Positions 1-12,076 of a DNA stretch of 64,000 nt are shown here, piece after piece. The stretch comes from Hemerocallis citrina (taxonomy: Eukaryota > Streptophyta > Magnoliopsida > Asparagales > Asphodelaceae). The notes beneath the pieces are model-generated. The model was not told the DNA's origin. It was given only the letters and a program-made list of their open reading frames with translations, and searched no databases. The number at the start of each line of letters is the position of its first letter. The first letter of the stretch is position 1. Where the stretch lies: contig CM030361.1 in the NCBI GenBank assembly GCA_017893485.1, forward strand, positions 143,530,941 through 143,594,940. The letters run 5' to 3'. A program made the translations under genes and the position numbers.

Positions 1-130
1 GCTAAACAAGCAGCAATAGGCACTTATCCGGAATGTCTTAAGTCACACAACAAGACATTTTCGGTAACTGAGAAGGATACCACACCACTGAGGGCCAACT
101 TACTTTATCATGTCTTTGCCTCACCACCTC
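1..130. other. Unassigned flank
   Basis: I see no gene here. On the minus strand it lies just downstream of the LINE remnant at 131-623 and probably is more of the same decayed element, but no motif supports this. Confidence 0.3.
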
Positions 131-623
131 CTAGGCCGTTGAGAATGAGAAAACTCTCGATTTTGAGCCTGTCCAAACCCACCTATCTGCAGAGTCTAAA
201 GAAGATAATGAGGTTGAGAGAATCTGGTTTCTCGACGGATGTAAGCAGCTGAGATCAGTGTGCCATCTCCCATCTCTAATAAATTTGCCGAGTATCCAAT
301 CTTCTCCATTAACATCCAAGTTGCCATATCCAGTTTGAGATATCACACTCCCTTGAGGGAGCCAAGAGCGAACCAGAGTGAGGTTTCAGTGCCATTTCCA
401 ATCATTCTTCTACTGTGGGTTTGAACGACGGCACTATTTGACTATTTCTAATGATATTTTTCCATACAATAGAATCTGTTTGCTGTCTTTGGACATCTCA
501 TAGAGAACTCCCTTGCACATATCTAGAACTCATTAATTTTGCCCGTAAGAATTCACCTTGCAGTAACCTCCACATCTGTTTGATAGTTGCTGCCTTACAT
601 ATATCCTCTGTCCGCCTTATTCC
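131..623 (-). pseudogene. LINE (L1-type) ORF2 C-terminal remnant
   Basis: On the minus strand, reading from 623 down, short conserved blocks of plant LINE ORF2 appear in order. First comes GLGIRRTED, the start of the post-reverse-transcriptase region, then a KAATIKQMWRLL block, then GNGTETSLW followed by SWLPQG, and finally LSSLDSADRWVW with GSKSRVFSFS. These match the layout of the reverse-transcriptase tail and zf-RVT domain of plant L1 elements, whose ORF2 nicks DNA and reverse-transcribes its own RNA. The blocks lie in more than one frame with stops between them, so the gene is dead. The GLG block ends at the TSD of the inverted-repeat element at 624-1835, and a matching GGACTTGGAATA reappears on the other side near 1850. 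The DNA transposon therefore landed inside the LINE. Family assignment is from motif memory, not a search. Confidence 0.68.
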
Positions 624-1835
624 GAATTTTTTTCCGTACTGACTGACTTTTTGAAAATATTGACCAAGCTGACCCACTCTCTAAACTATTTACCCAACTG
701 ACCAAGTTCTGGACATATCAGCATAAACACGATTGATAATAACGACATCTGTTATTTTGATGCCATTATTGCCAATAACGGCACCTGTAAAAAAAAAATC
801 ATGGCCCCTATTGGGGGTAACGGCACCAGTATATCTCGCATTCACTTAGGAGTTCCATGACTTGAGAAAAAAATTGTAAGTAAAAATCGTTTATAACTGA
901 TGCCGCTATTTCCAATAACGGCATAATTAGTCTGATGCCGCTATTGAAAATAACGACATTAGTACAATCCACAATGTACTCTAAATTTTGTACATGTGCA
1001 ACAACTTCAAGTCCGATTTCGATCTTGATATAACCAGTATCTTTCAAAACTCAGAACATGAAAGTTGTAGATTTTTTTCTTAGCATTCCATAGCATTTTG
1101 AATCCCCAATCAGAGTTCGAATGATAAAGTTATGCCCAGATTACATAGTGATGTTGAAACAGTCCAAAAAAAGTTGTAAGTGAAAATCGCTTATAACTGA
1201 TGTCGTTATTCACAATAACAACATAATTACCCTGATGCCGCCGCAATTAGAACTAACAGCATTAGTATAATCCACAGTGTACTCCAAATTTCTGGACAGT
1301 TTCGACATCGCTACGTAATCTGGTCATAACTTTATCATCCGAACTTCAATTGAGATGATTCAAAATGTCATGGAACACGAAGACAAAGCTCTACAACTTT
1401 CATATTTTAAGTTTTGAGAGATACTGGCAGCATCAAGATCGAAAACATGTTTGAAGTTGATGCACCTGCACAAAATTTAGAGTACACTGTAGATTGTACT
1501 GATGCCGCTATTGTTAATAGCGGCATCAGACTAATTATGTCGTTATTGAGAATAGCGACATTAGTTATAAGCGATTTTTACTTACAATTTTTTTCTCAAG
1601 TCATAGAACTCCTAAGTGAATACGATATATTGATGTCGTTACTTCCAATATCGGCAATATTTTTTTTTTACAGGTGCCGCTATTGGCAACAACAACATAA
1701 AAATAACATATGCTATTATTGCCAATAGCGCTTTATGCTGACGTGTCTAAAACTAGGTCAGTTGGGTAATATATTTTCAAAAGTTGGTCAGTTTGGTCAA
1801 TATTTTCAAAAAGTCGGTCGGTATGGAAAAAATTC
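624..1835. mobile_element. Long-inverted-repeat (foldback) Mutator-like element
   Basis: The ends are inverted: GAATTTTTTTCCG at 624 and its near complement GGAAAAAATTC ending at 1835. Near-matching 9-bp direct repeats flank it, CCTTATTCC (615-623) and CCCTATTCC (1836-1844). A 9-bp TSD is typical of Mutator-like elements. The left arm (624 to about 1166) and the right arm (about 1293-1835) are inverted copies of one another, so similar peptides read outward on opposite strands (808-1047 minus and 1414-1728 plus). Those ORFs are by-products of the inverted repeat. The arms are rich in small palindromes built from GCCGTTATT/AATAACGGC. No transposase is present, so the element is non-autonomous. 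Its transcript would fold into a hairpin more than 500 bp long. Confidence 0.75.
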
Positions 1836-1844
1836 CCCTATTCC

Positions 1845-2009
1845 AAGTCCTCCATGTCTGTTTGATTGTTTGATGAAGAATTAGAGAATGAAAGAAAAAA
1901 TAAAATGACAAAATAGTTGATAATGGTAAAAATGGCAGCAAATCATGGCAGTATGAATTCAGCATAGATGTTAAAAATTCTACAAGCAGATCAACAATAA
2001 CAGGCATCT
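1845..2009. other. LINE-flank sequence without recognisable gene
   Basis: Immediately right of the inverted-repeat element the minus strand repeats GGACTTGGAATA, matching the LINE block on the other side. Beyond that I recognise no conserved coding sequence. Confidence 0.35.
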
Positions 2010-2460
2010 TTAACAGGTCTGGGCGTTCTTGAGACTCATTTATTAGACATGCGCCGCTTTCAATCTCATTAAAGCGACTGGCCCACTAGGAAAGACACTT
2101 AGTCCATGAGGGATGTAATTCAAATCACTTATCCCCAAACAGGAGAATAACCGATTCTATCTATTGAAATGAGGAGAATCAAACAAGAGACAACAAATTC
2201 ATATCGATCTCCTAACTGTTTCTCAGGCCTATAAATACCCTCACCCTTCCTAAATCAGAAGGTAATTTGTAATCAAAAATTTCTCTTTTAATCTCTTTTC
2301 CTCTATCTGGTTCTGACTTTAGCATCGCAGGGTCTTTCGCCGGGGCTATACCCAGTGTTTCAGGTTTTTGCAGGTCCATCGACCACATCTGCAACCGTTG
2401 GATTCATGCTCTTTTAATGATCCAGATCCAATCCAAGGAGCTCTAACCCTTTTTACACTA
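2010..2460 (+). repeat. LTR remnant with TATA box (Tat/Athila-like)
   Basis: A TATAAATA box at 2230-2237 sits in the context GCCTATAAATACCC. About 100 bp downstream is the stretch CATCGCAGGGTCTTTCGCC followed by a second TTTGCAGGT-like stretch. This TATA plus 'GGGTCTTTGCAGG' arrangement is familiar from the R/U5 region of Tat/Athila-type Ty3/gypsy LTRs. I could not find clean TG...CA ends or a TSD, so the limits are approximate. It is oriented opposite to the Tat-type remnant starting near 5.3 kb. Confidence 0.5.
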
Positions 2461-2863
2461 ACAATAAAATATTAGAATTTTAGTAGTTTACTTCAAAATA
2501 TAAACTTATTATGTGTTTAACACCAAAATAAGCAGCAACAATATTATTTTAAATGTTAGGTGTATTTGTGGAATCAACATATTAATTTGAGGTGAGAGTA
2601 ACAAAATATGAAAATTTCGGTGGGAGTAGGAAAATAGCAAAGATTTGCGATGTGAATATTGAAAAAACCCTATAAATTAATACATAGCAAAGATCTTTAG
2701 AAATGTTAAACCAAATAATGAACAACATACAATTATTAATTACTAATTTCTAAATTTGAAATAACTATTAAAAAATAATAATGTGAAGTAATTATTGTTA
2801 ATGATTTAATTGCTGCACTATGTTCATTGTGCTCTTCATCAAGACAAGAGAAAATTGAATTTA

Positions 2864-2889
2864 AGAGAGAGAGAGAGAGAGAGAGAGAG
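2864..2889. repeat. (AG)n microsatellite
   Basis: Thirteen uninterrupted AG dinucleotides. Nothing else of note is seen in the AT-rich DNA between 2460 and 3120. Confidence 0.95.
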
Positions 2890-3120
2890 TCTCAATTTTA
2901 TCGACATCCTGATAGATTATACATGAACATGTAAGATAAAAAGCTTGTCAAACTCTAACATGCATATATCACACAAATTGAGATATAATGAAATAACGTA
3001 ATTGACTAATGAGTTGGATATCACAGTCAAATTTACAACCAATATATGGGTTGATTAAGAAATATCACACTAAAACGGAGCTTTATCTCAAATATCGATG
3101 GGGGATTGAGTTCCAAGATA

Positions 3121-3449
3121 TCTCTACTATTATAATGGGAGAGGGCCTTAGTGTCATCTGTCATTGTTGTCATTTTGAAGCCAACACGTGCAGCGCACGT
3201 GTTGACAAAATAACCTACTTTGGTAAATATTTTCAAAAGTGGACCAGTTTGGTAAATATTTTTGGAAGTGGATTAATTTGGTAAATATTTTCCTTTTTGT
3301 CTTTTTCTCTTCTTCCTCCGCGTGCGCGTGCGAAAGTGGACCAGTTTGGTAAATATTTTCGACAGTGGATTAGTTTGGAAATTATTTTTCTTTTTTTTTT
3401 TGGTCTTTTTCCTTCTTCCTCCACGTGCATCGCACGTGCATGATACTAG
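3121..3449 (+). mobile_element. Small non-autonomous Helitron
   Basis: It begins TCTCTACTATTATAA at 3121, directly after an A, and ends CTAG at 3449, directly before a T. Insertion between A and T without TSD is the Helitron rule. Just before the end is a perfect 7-bp hairpin (CACGTGC, loop ATC, GCACGTG; 3422-3438), followed by an 11-nt tail closing in CTAG, the canonical 3' terminator. The interior has a further CACGTGCAGCGCACGTG palindrome (about 3185-3201) and several copies of GTGGA(C/T)(C/T)A(G/A)TTTGGTAAATATTTT. There is no Rep/helicase gene. Small overlapping ORFs inside are repeat by-products. Confidence 0.8.
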
Positions 3450-5270
3450 TTGGAATAATTGATGAAGATCTATGACGAAACTAATTTGGTCATGGGTCGT
3501 ACAAATTTTAATATGCCACAACCATGAAGACAATAATTCAGTGAGCTTCATTCATTGCAGTTTGCAAAGATGTGAATATAGTTTGTTGGAGTGAAATACA
3601 CTTGTGAATGACTCACTTTAAACAGGCAGGAGGCCTAGTTTCAAAGTGGTTCCCCTTCATAGGCCAGTAGAGAGCTTGTTGTTCAAGGCAGAGGAGTAAA
3701 ACTTGCACATGTTAATTAATAGTTTGAGAGGGAGAGAACAATGGAAGGTGAAGCGGTATTTTATTTAGTGCAGAGAGAGTGCGAGAAGGGAAGAGTTTTT
3801 ATTTTTTTTATTTTTAAATGTGTTCCTGTTATTTTATTTGTGGTACCGAACAAATATTGTGAGTTCTTTACTTGGAAAGTAATAAAATACTTAACATTTG
3901 TTTTTCGCCTGCGTTAATCACCCTAAACTCTTCTAGACTATGAAATCTAACTGTCCTGGACGATTGGATCTGATCTCAACGGTTGTGATCGCTTTGATTG
4001 ACCTGAAAAACAACCTAAAATACCGGGGTTGGTCATGGCGATAAACCTTCCGATGCCCAAGTCAATAAACTCAGAATGTATGAATAGTTCTGTGAGAGAA
4101 AATTGTGATCACCTTGCTTCTAAAGAGGTCATGGGGTATTTTAGTTGCTTGGGGGCCAGTTTCAAGATATTAGATTTATCTTTACATCCCGATGTTTTGA
4201 TAAGGTTGATTTTCATCTGTCATGTAAAGAGAATGAATTATGACTCTTCTCTTGATAAAGAGATAGAGTTTTTAAACCCTCTCTTATGGATGGAGAGATA
4301 GAAGTAGTTATTCTATAGAGATTAAAAAAATAAAAATACCTTTTTTGGATGAACCTGGACTCCATCATGTTGGGCTACTATGACAACCCAGTATGATAGG
4401 CCTATTTGAGTTGATGGCCTGAAAACAGCCCAACTTCCTTTCACAGGTCTGTGTCTACTGAATTTTATCATTTTACCGAGCTTTAGGATTCGTGTTCAAT
4501 TTGAACGGTCCTGATTTCATTCTACTTTCATCCATATCACAAGCCCCGCACTCCTGAAGACTGAGTTCTACAGCTTCGAGGAGTAATTCGACTATTTAGA
4601 ATAGTTTACAGAACTTATCGGAGCTTTCGGGGACATATAAACCTTCTCGGGGTTTAACAAAGTTTTTATGACTTGATTAAATACCCATAATTATTCTCAA
4701 AAATTTTTTTTTTTGGATTTCTGTGATTTTTCTTTATTTTTTTCAGATTTTAATATTTTTTCAAATTTTTAAATCAATGTCCCATTTTTTTGTTCTTATT
4801 TTACAACTATTTTTGTAATATTTTAATATTTTTAGAAATTAATAGTTAGATTTTAGAATTTTTAATTAATTAATCCAACATTTAAATTATTTCCACAAAA
4901 TTTTAATTAATTAGTCTAAATTATTAATTAATAAAAGGAATTTAAAAACATTAAATCATACCTTCACAATATCTGGTCTATTTATCTCATTCACATGATT
5001 TTCGGGGACATCCAAGGACTGGAAATGTGCATTTTCCTCGAGCTCATCGATGGCCGAGTGCTCAGGTGTGCTGCACTAGGGGGGGGGGGGTCTTAGGGTC
5101 AAGCTGACGTGAGCAATTTTTTTTGACATCTTTCTTTTAGGAGAGGATAGCTTGAGGCACGTGCGACTGGCTGGTATGTCTATCGTCCTTGTCTTTTTCT
5201 TTCTTTGTCTTCTTTTTGGGGATCTCTGAATTGCAACTGTAGTATAACGATCTTTTTTTGTGCTACAGAA
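3450..5270. other. Intergenic AT-rich DNA, no gene recognised
   Basis: The longest plus-strand frame here (4029-4301) has no recognised motif and no gene context. A G10 run lies at about 5080-5090, and a pyrimidine-rich stretch at 5186-5216 could be an eroded polypurine tract of the minus-strand element to the right, but no LTR end could be placed. Confidence 0.5.
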
Positions 5271-5279
5271 GTCTGGTTG

Positions 5280-7035
5280 GAGCGTATAACCACTCCTTTC
5301 GAAGGTGACTCGAAGGTCTATAGATCCTCTTCAGAAGTCAGCTAATGAATCATCTGTCTTTAGGGTCAAAACTGTCCTGCAATATCTTTTCCTCTGCAGT
5401 CCAGATATAAGCATGTTTCCAATGGGTGTGGCTAAGGAGATGAGTTCTTCCAATGTAGTGCTAAGAAGATAAGCTTCTGCCCAGAGTAGCTCGCCCCCTG
5501 CGGAGCTAAGAAGAGAAGCTTCGCCACAGACCTTACCCACAGAGGAGCTACGAACACAAGTTTCGCCCCTGAGGAGCTCTGAAGAGTAGTTTCACCCCTG
5601 AGGAGCTAAGAAGAGGATCTTCGCTCCCGAAGGGCTAAGAAGAGGTGTTTTGCTATAGAGGAGCGATGAAGAGGAGCTTCGCCCCTGAGGAGCTACGAAG
5701 AGGAGCTTCACCATGGAGGAGCTGCGAAGAAGAGCTTCGCTCCTATAGGACTAAGGAGAGGAGCTTCACACCCTGAGGAGCTATGAAGAGAAGCTTTCCT
5801 CCCAAGGGACTATAAAAAAGAGCATTTCCATTGAGGAGCTTTGCCCAGCTCTAGGGAGAGCCAATTGGGAGGCAAGTTTAGGGAGCAGCTATAAGAATGA
5901 GTTGAGCTCCGAACTCGCTGTGGAAGAAGAAGGCCACTCGGGAGGCAAGCGAGGTGAAGAAGAGCATTGCCGGGCTCTAGGGATGATTCTTTCGAGAAGA
6001 AAGTTTAGGGAGTGGCTTTAGGGATGAGTTGAGCTCCGAACTCATTGTGGAAGAAGGTCACTTGGGAGGCGAGCGGAGCATCAAACTCACTGTATGGAGA
6101 GAATGAGTTGTTGGAGGAGCTCGAGCAAGGAGCGGAGCACCAAATTCATTGCATGGAGCAATGAGTTGTTTGGGGAGCTCAGAAAAGAGTTAAGAACTAA
6201 ACTCATAGCCTTGAGTTATTGAGTTATGAAGTCCTTTGTGTTTGCTAACTCTGTTGTGGATCCTTGTCCTTGTTTGCTGAAAGATTGTTGTATACAAGGG
6301 AGAGGGCCCTCGGGGAAGCTTGTAAACTTGTTGAACTTGCTTTTGTTGTACTTCTTAATCCTTGTAATAGGATGAAATGAGGAATCTTTCAAGTTGTTCA
6401 AGTGTTGCCTCATATATTTGTAGTAATGTGGCTTTTGTTGAATTTTAAGGGCTTCTCTAGCTAAGAGTTGGACCCTAGACTCGTTGCTTCGTTATTCCGG
6501 CAGGTTGAAGGATTAGCTCTAAAGTGACTGGAGCCGTAACTTGACTTGTTAAGGAAACTTATTTTGGGCAAGTTGTGGGAGTAGTGGCTTAGAAGAGGGT
6601 CAGACTCGTAACGTTTCTTGCGGGAGGTAACAAGTTATAGGGGTCATATCGAATGGCGGCTCAGACTCCAAACTTTACTTGCTCACAAGTTTGCGCGGAG
6701 TGGCTTTTTAGCCACAGTTATGGACTTCGAACAGGTTGACTCTGGGAGTAACAAGTTGTGGGAGCAGGATCAAATGGAGAGTCGAGCTTGAGTCGACTTA
6801 CATGCAGAATGCTGGAGAGAATGTAATACATGGTTATGTCTTCGAACTCGTTGTCGAGGTACCAGCAAGTTGTGGGAGTAGACTATCATGCGAGTCAAGC
6901 TGCTATCTAACTATGGGCAAGTAGATAGGGAGGCTACAACTTTGAGGGTATGGAGTCCAAACGGGATGTACCCTCATTTTCCCCAGTTAGGGGAGTAGCT
7001 CTAGGGCGAGCCAGTCCTGTAACTGGCTTATTGAT
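5280..7035 (-). repeat. Tandem-repeat noncoding region of a Tat-type element (part 1)
   Basis: From about 5460 to 5860 there are about a dozen degenerate copies of a unit near 28 bp with core GAGGAGCTACGAAGAGGAGC and CTTCGCCCCTGAG. From 5870 to 7030 a looser family follows, with recurring phrases such as GAGTTGTGGGAGCAG and CTCCGAACTC. The same phrases return at 10254-10760 and 26757-27070, on the far sides of later insertions, so this was once one continuous block. Next to the last piece is a minus-strand Tat-type protease and integrase tail, so I read the block as the repeat-rich 3' untranslated region known from Tat/Retand/Ogre-type elements. That assignment is inference. Confidence 0.55.
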
Positions 7036-10000
7036 TGAAACCCCTGTTTCCGGATGTACGAATTTCACTTGTATTCATGTTCCTATTTTTTTTCAACTCT
7101 TGTGTTCTTGTTACCTAATAAAACCTTGATATTCTTTTAAAATTTCTTTTTGTTCTCCTTCGATTATCCGATCATTTTTTAACCCTAAAATTTTAATACA
7201 TTCTATTATATTACTATTTGATTTTTTCATTTTTAAGCCCAAACCCATTTGTTGATTTAATTTTTTTAGAATCCAAACCCAAGCCCATAGAACTAATTCC
7301 CTATATAATCACCCCCCCCCTCCAAATAATTTATCCCTAACCCCACTAATTTAACCCTAACTAATTACCCCCTCATCATTAGTCGCCTCTTTCTCTCTTA
7401 TCTCCCTTCATCTTCCTTCCCACTCACCGAACCCATCGAAGCCTCTGATGTTGCCTCTCCTCTACTGCCGACCAACAACCACACCCGCGGCCTCCACCAG
7501 AGTGAGATCCCGACACCTCGCTGCCATCTCTGCTCACCTCCATCACCACCCCCGCAGTCATCACCAAACCTCACCTTCACCATTGATGCATCCCAATCAT
7601 CTCCCTCAACAATCCCCGATGCCACCTGCACCCTCTCCCTCACTCGAAGCACCCAACTGCACCGATGCTAACCTTACCGCAGCCACACCCGACTGCCTTG
7701 CCCGCTAACTCACTGCCGCTGTGTCGCTTACTGTCGCTGCTGCATCCTTAAGCCCGACGCTACCACCTTACTGACTTGATGTGTGTGGTTGTCCCGTCGC
7801 TGTTGATCCACTACCGCTGCCGCTGCTCATTCTCCCCCGTAGTGATCGTCTCATAATGCATGTTTCTCTTGAAACGATGTTATTGTTCTTATTCAAGAAT
7901 TATTTTGATCTTTGCAAGTAGTTCTTATTTCATTTATCGTATCTCAATTTGTTTGTAACCCTTCAAAGAGGTTATTACGGATTCATCGGCGAAACCAAAT
8001 TATAACTTTCTTTTCGTGCCTTATCCTTGGCTCAATTCTAAGCCATGTCATCCATCATCATATGCATGCACTACACTAACATAAACTAGAAACACGTATA
8101 TGTAGAAGAAATAATGATTTGAATGCATTTCAGGTGTATTTGATGTTATAACTAGATTCGTAAATTTAATACCATATTGATAATAATTTGTCAAGTTAAC
8201 AGTAGAATTTCATCCTAATTATTGAGTATAAACACTAGTTTATTTCTTGTTATATGTATATGTGGATTGATTATCATGATTGTTGCGTAAGAGTACATTT
8301 ACTGCTGTCCTGCGGTTTATCCCTTTTAGAAGTGAGATTTTGGCCCTATTGCTAATAAAATAAACTAGAACTTTGTAAGTGAAAATTTTATCCCATTGAT
8401 TCTAGTTTACAGAACTTCTTACGGATCAAAATTCTGATTTATAGACTGCAAGTTATCATATTTCTATTACTGTTAGGTTTTAAATTCTAGATTGCTGTCT
8501 AAAGGCATACCAACATGATTTACTAATTAAAATAAATGGCTAACAGTAGAATCAAAATTTAAAAATTAACTAGGATATTGATAGACATGATTAGGAGTTG
8601 TTTTATAATTTTTATAAGATTAATTAATGAATTTCCAGTCTAGTTACATATACAAGAATTTGACCCTAGGTTTCTGCCAGGACACTAGATCAGTAAAGAA
8701 CCCGACTTTTGACCTAGCTACAGATAAAATCACTTAGAACTTAATAAACAAAATTCGTAGCCCTCTGTGTCTAGAATCCAGACCATCTGACAGTTTTGCA
8801 ATCCGACTTACGGATTACAAGATATTCAGATCTACCACTGTACTGTCTTAACTCCAGCTTTCTGTTTTAAAGATACATTGTCATATTCAGTTAATTAAAT
8901 CAATAGGTTAACTTAAGAATTAGAACCTAAGATTTGCAAGAAGGTTAATGAAAAGTGCAAGGAACTCGATTATAATTTCTTCAAGAATTTTAAATAAGTT
9001 TTTAGTCAAATTATGATGTAATAAAGAATTGATCGGTTAGTATAATTATTATAATTAAAGTATATCATGTAAATATGCGTTAGAACCGGCAAGGAGTCTT
9101 GTTTCTAGAACCCTTGGCGAAACCTGATTTGCTTTCCTGCAGCAGCGGGAAAGTTAGTTTTTGTACAACAACATCTTGCTGTCCAGAATGGGTGTTTTTT
9201 GTGTTATTACGTATAAACATGCTTGATTTTGCTTCTAATGAATAGAATTAATTATACCATGCATTGCATAGTCTTGACACCTTCTTGACATCGCCTCGAT
9301 ACTTCTGTACCCTTTGCAAGTTCACATTTGAGTATAATAACATAATAACAAGCTGGGGTAATAATGGTCGACTTAGTAGTGGACAATGTCAGAAACTGTA
9401 CTCGGAGAAGGGCCCCTCAATGTCAGAAACTGTACTCGAAGATGGGCCCCTTATTGTTCGATTGATTATGGTTATGGATTATTGATTATTGTTTGTTCGT
9501 TATTATTGTCGAGTACACGATCTGTAGAGTTCACTACTATAGTCTAAAAGATCACTGTTTGCATGCACTGAACCTGTGGCATGGGACGCAGAACTACGTG
9601 TATTAGATATGATAATAAAGACTGATAGACTTAGGATTTACACTTGCATTTTAATCATGGATAACCTTGATTATTGATTGTAGTCATTGATTATTGCATT
9701 GTTAATTATAGACTTTTGATCTTATTATTCAACCCTTGTTATTGACTTTTAATTTTGTTATAGTTCATCGTTCCTTGATATACCATGTTTCATTGCTCCT
9801 TGTTTGTTACTATTTGCTATCCGTAACTTGCTCTAACGGAAACCCCCCCCCCCCCCCCCCCCCACTGTAGATGTTGAGCTTGCAGGTGCACGAAGAGAAT
9901 TGACTGAAGGACTTGGTGAGCAAATGTTCTAAGGAAAGGAGTCAAGATTTTAGCCATTTTTTTTACATCGTTCATGCTATTTATTTTTATTTATTTTCGT

Positions 10001-10253
10001 TTTCGTACTTTGTATTCCAGACATTTTTGACCCAAAGTTTATTTTCTTCCTGATGTTGGATATTATTTTGTGAATATATTTCATGGATTATTGAAGTTTA
10101 TTCGTTGTTTATGTGATTATTTATTCATGCGTGGTTGTGTATATATTTCATATTGTTGAGTTAAACTGTTACAGCTTATGGATGATGTATACATCATTCG
10201 CTGGGCCTCAATTACATGCTCGTATTTCGTATTTTGGAAAGCGGGGCGTGACA
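7036..10253 (+). mobile_element. Solo LTR related to element 2 (B-type)
   Basis: The start, TGAAACCCCTGTTTCCGG, resembles the TGTAACCCCTGTTTTTCG start of the element 2 LTRs. The end, GGAAAGCGGGGCGTGACA, matches their ends, preceded by the shared GCTTATGGATGATG. Flanks are TTGAT (7031-7035) and TTGAG (10254-10258), a 5-bp TSD with one mismatch. A CTATATAA TATA-like box at about 7301 is followed by a GC-rich leader (7390-7850) whose frames are compositional. A C21 run (9843-9863) precedes a 3' splice-site-like CACTGTAG at 9863-9870, in the position of the candidate leader-intron acceptor of element 2. No internal region remains, as expected after LTR-LTR recombination. Confidence 0.75.
9843..9863. 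repeat. Poly-C tract (21 C)
   Basis: An uninterrupted run of 21 cytosines just before the splice-acceptor-like CACTGTAG in the solo LTR. Confidence 0.95.
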
Positions 10254-10868
10254 TTGAGAGAGTTTTTGGCAAGCATTGTGATGGTTTAGCTCGCAACCTT
10301 ACCTAGGGGAGATAACGAGTATGTGGATAGTCACCTCGACAGCGACTCAATTTCCGAACTTTACTTGTCATAAGTTTTCTTGGAGTGAGTCTGAGCCGTG
10401 ATTATGGACTCCAAACAAGTTGACTCCTGGGGTAACACGTTGTGGAAGCAGATAAATGGCGAGTCGTGCTTTGAAGCTACTTATGTGTAGATTGCTAGAG
10501 CGACATGTGAGCCATGGTTAAGGACTCCGAACACATGTTTAGTTTCAGCTTATTTTGGGAGCAGGCCACAAGGTGAATCATACCTATCACCTTGGTTGCT
10601 TGGTAAGTAGGTGGAGAGACTTCGGCTAAAGATCGTGGACTCCACACAAGTTGTACCCTCGTTTATCCAAGTGAGATGAGTGGTTAGACCCATGATTTGT
10701 CATCAAGGGAGTTTGTTCCATAAGCCAATGAGTCTCTGGTGTAGCTAGGCAGGAGGGTAGGACACCCGACTCATTGTGTAGTTTTAATTTTTTGTATGCA
10801 GATATTGTGAAAGAAAATATTAATCTATTGTATTTATATATATATCTTAAGCAAATAGGCCTACCCCA
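10254..10868 (-). repeat. Tat-type noncoding repeat region (part 2)
   Basis: This continues the 5280-7035 block after the solo LTR insertion. It shows the same vocabulary (GAGTTG/CAAGTTG, GTAACACGTTGTGG, GGACTCCGAACA) in the same orientation. The last 120 bp is AT-rich with a (TA)n stretch at about 10835-10846. Confidence 0.55.
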
Positions 10869-11036
10869 TCTCACCTTTCTCTATTTTGAAATAGAGAAAG
10901 GAGAGCAAAAGTAGCGATTGACAGGTGCAGCCCACACCAATTGCAAAATTAAAAAAGCACAAAAAAACATTTCTTCTGCTACATCTCCCCCAAAATCACT
11001 AACCCTAACCCTCTCCACCCCAAAACCCACCCAAAT

Positions 11037-11450
11037 ATGCTCCGCCGCCCGTCGATCTCCTCGACATCGCTGCCCGTCTCTACCCACCCCCCGTCGCTAC
11101 CAAACCCTATCGCTACCCTTGCAACCGCCCCCCGTCGATCTCCTTACTGTCGCGGCCCATGGGATTCGCATCCCTCTCGCTGCGCGCCTGAAAGGGCAAC
11201 GACGATGGTGGGACTCGCATCCCCCTCTCGCCGCGCGCCGGAAAGGGCATCAACAACGGTGGGATGCTCGATAATGGTGAATTATGTTTTGGACTTCTCT
11301 CAAAATTTCTTGATCTTACTTCATTGTAAACCCACAGAAAACTGGAATTTGCGGATAGAGGACATTGGATTGGATGGTTTTGCTGATCTCTCTCGCTCTC
11401 GCTTCGCCCTCTGCATCATCGGCGGCAACAATTCGCGAAAACCCCAAGGT
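11037..11450 (+). pseudogene. GC-rich first-exon-like fragment
   Basis: An open frame from the ATG at 11037 runs through a Pro/Ser/Arg-rich, low-complexity stretch and reaches CCCCAAG|GTACGT at about 11450, a near-perfect plant 5' splice site. A 3' splice-site-like GAGCAG|AAG follows at about 11555. Base composition changes sharply from the AT-rich surroundings, as in the 5' exon of a plant gene. The peptide matches no family I know. It may be a captured exon 1 in the Helitron, or just GC-rich leader sequence like that in nearby LTRs. Confidence 0.35.
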
Positions 11451-12076
11451 ACGTATAAATGTAATTATTACTATTTTCCTCCTTTTCATTTTTTAGATAT
11501 GAAGTTGGATCACAAATTGGTTACTGAAAATGAGTGAATTCTGCAATTTGAGCAGAAGATTGGGTCTGGAATGAAGAATCGAGGCAGTCTCTGTACCGAG
11601 GGAAATGTATTTTCTAATTTGCATGGTAGTCTAATTTTGAAAATGAGCTCAATTTTGCAAAATCCATTTATTTATTTACATTGTATTACTATATTTGTAA
11701 ATTTGTTAGTATGTTTTGTTGTTGGCGAATTTGGATGGTTGAAAAATGATGTACATTGGAGATCTACTTATGCTATGTTTGGTATCGTGTTTTTTTCGAA
11801 AAGTGCAAGAACCTAAAAACAGGAATTGTAACGCCCCGAATTCCAAAATACACTGGATTCGAGATTCCACAGGATCTTTACACTTCATTTAGTACAATTT
11901 TACAAGGAATTTAAAACTTTTCACTTTACATCAGAGTTACATGAAACTTTACTCTTTACATTTGCAGAGCGAAAGTAAATTTACAACATTTAAATAAATG
12001 TACAACAACATTGAATAATCTCTAAGCATCTGTTCCTCTTTAATCTTTATCATGTCACTTACCTGCATATAAAACT

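Noticed and set aside
808..1728. Two similar proteins on opposite strands as a divergent gene pair
   Set aside because: They are the two arms of one inverted repeat.
4029..4301. 90-codon plus-strand ORF as a host gene
   Set aside because: No motif, no promoter or splice context, AT-rich surroundings, and chance length.
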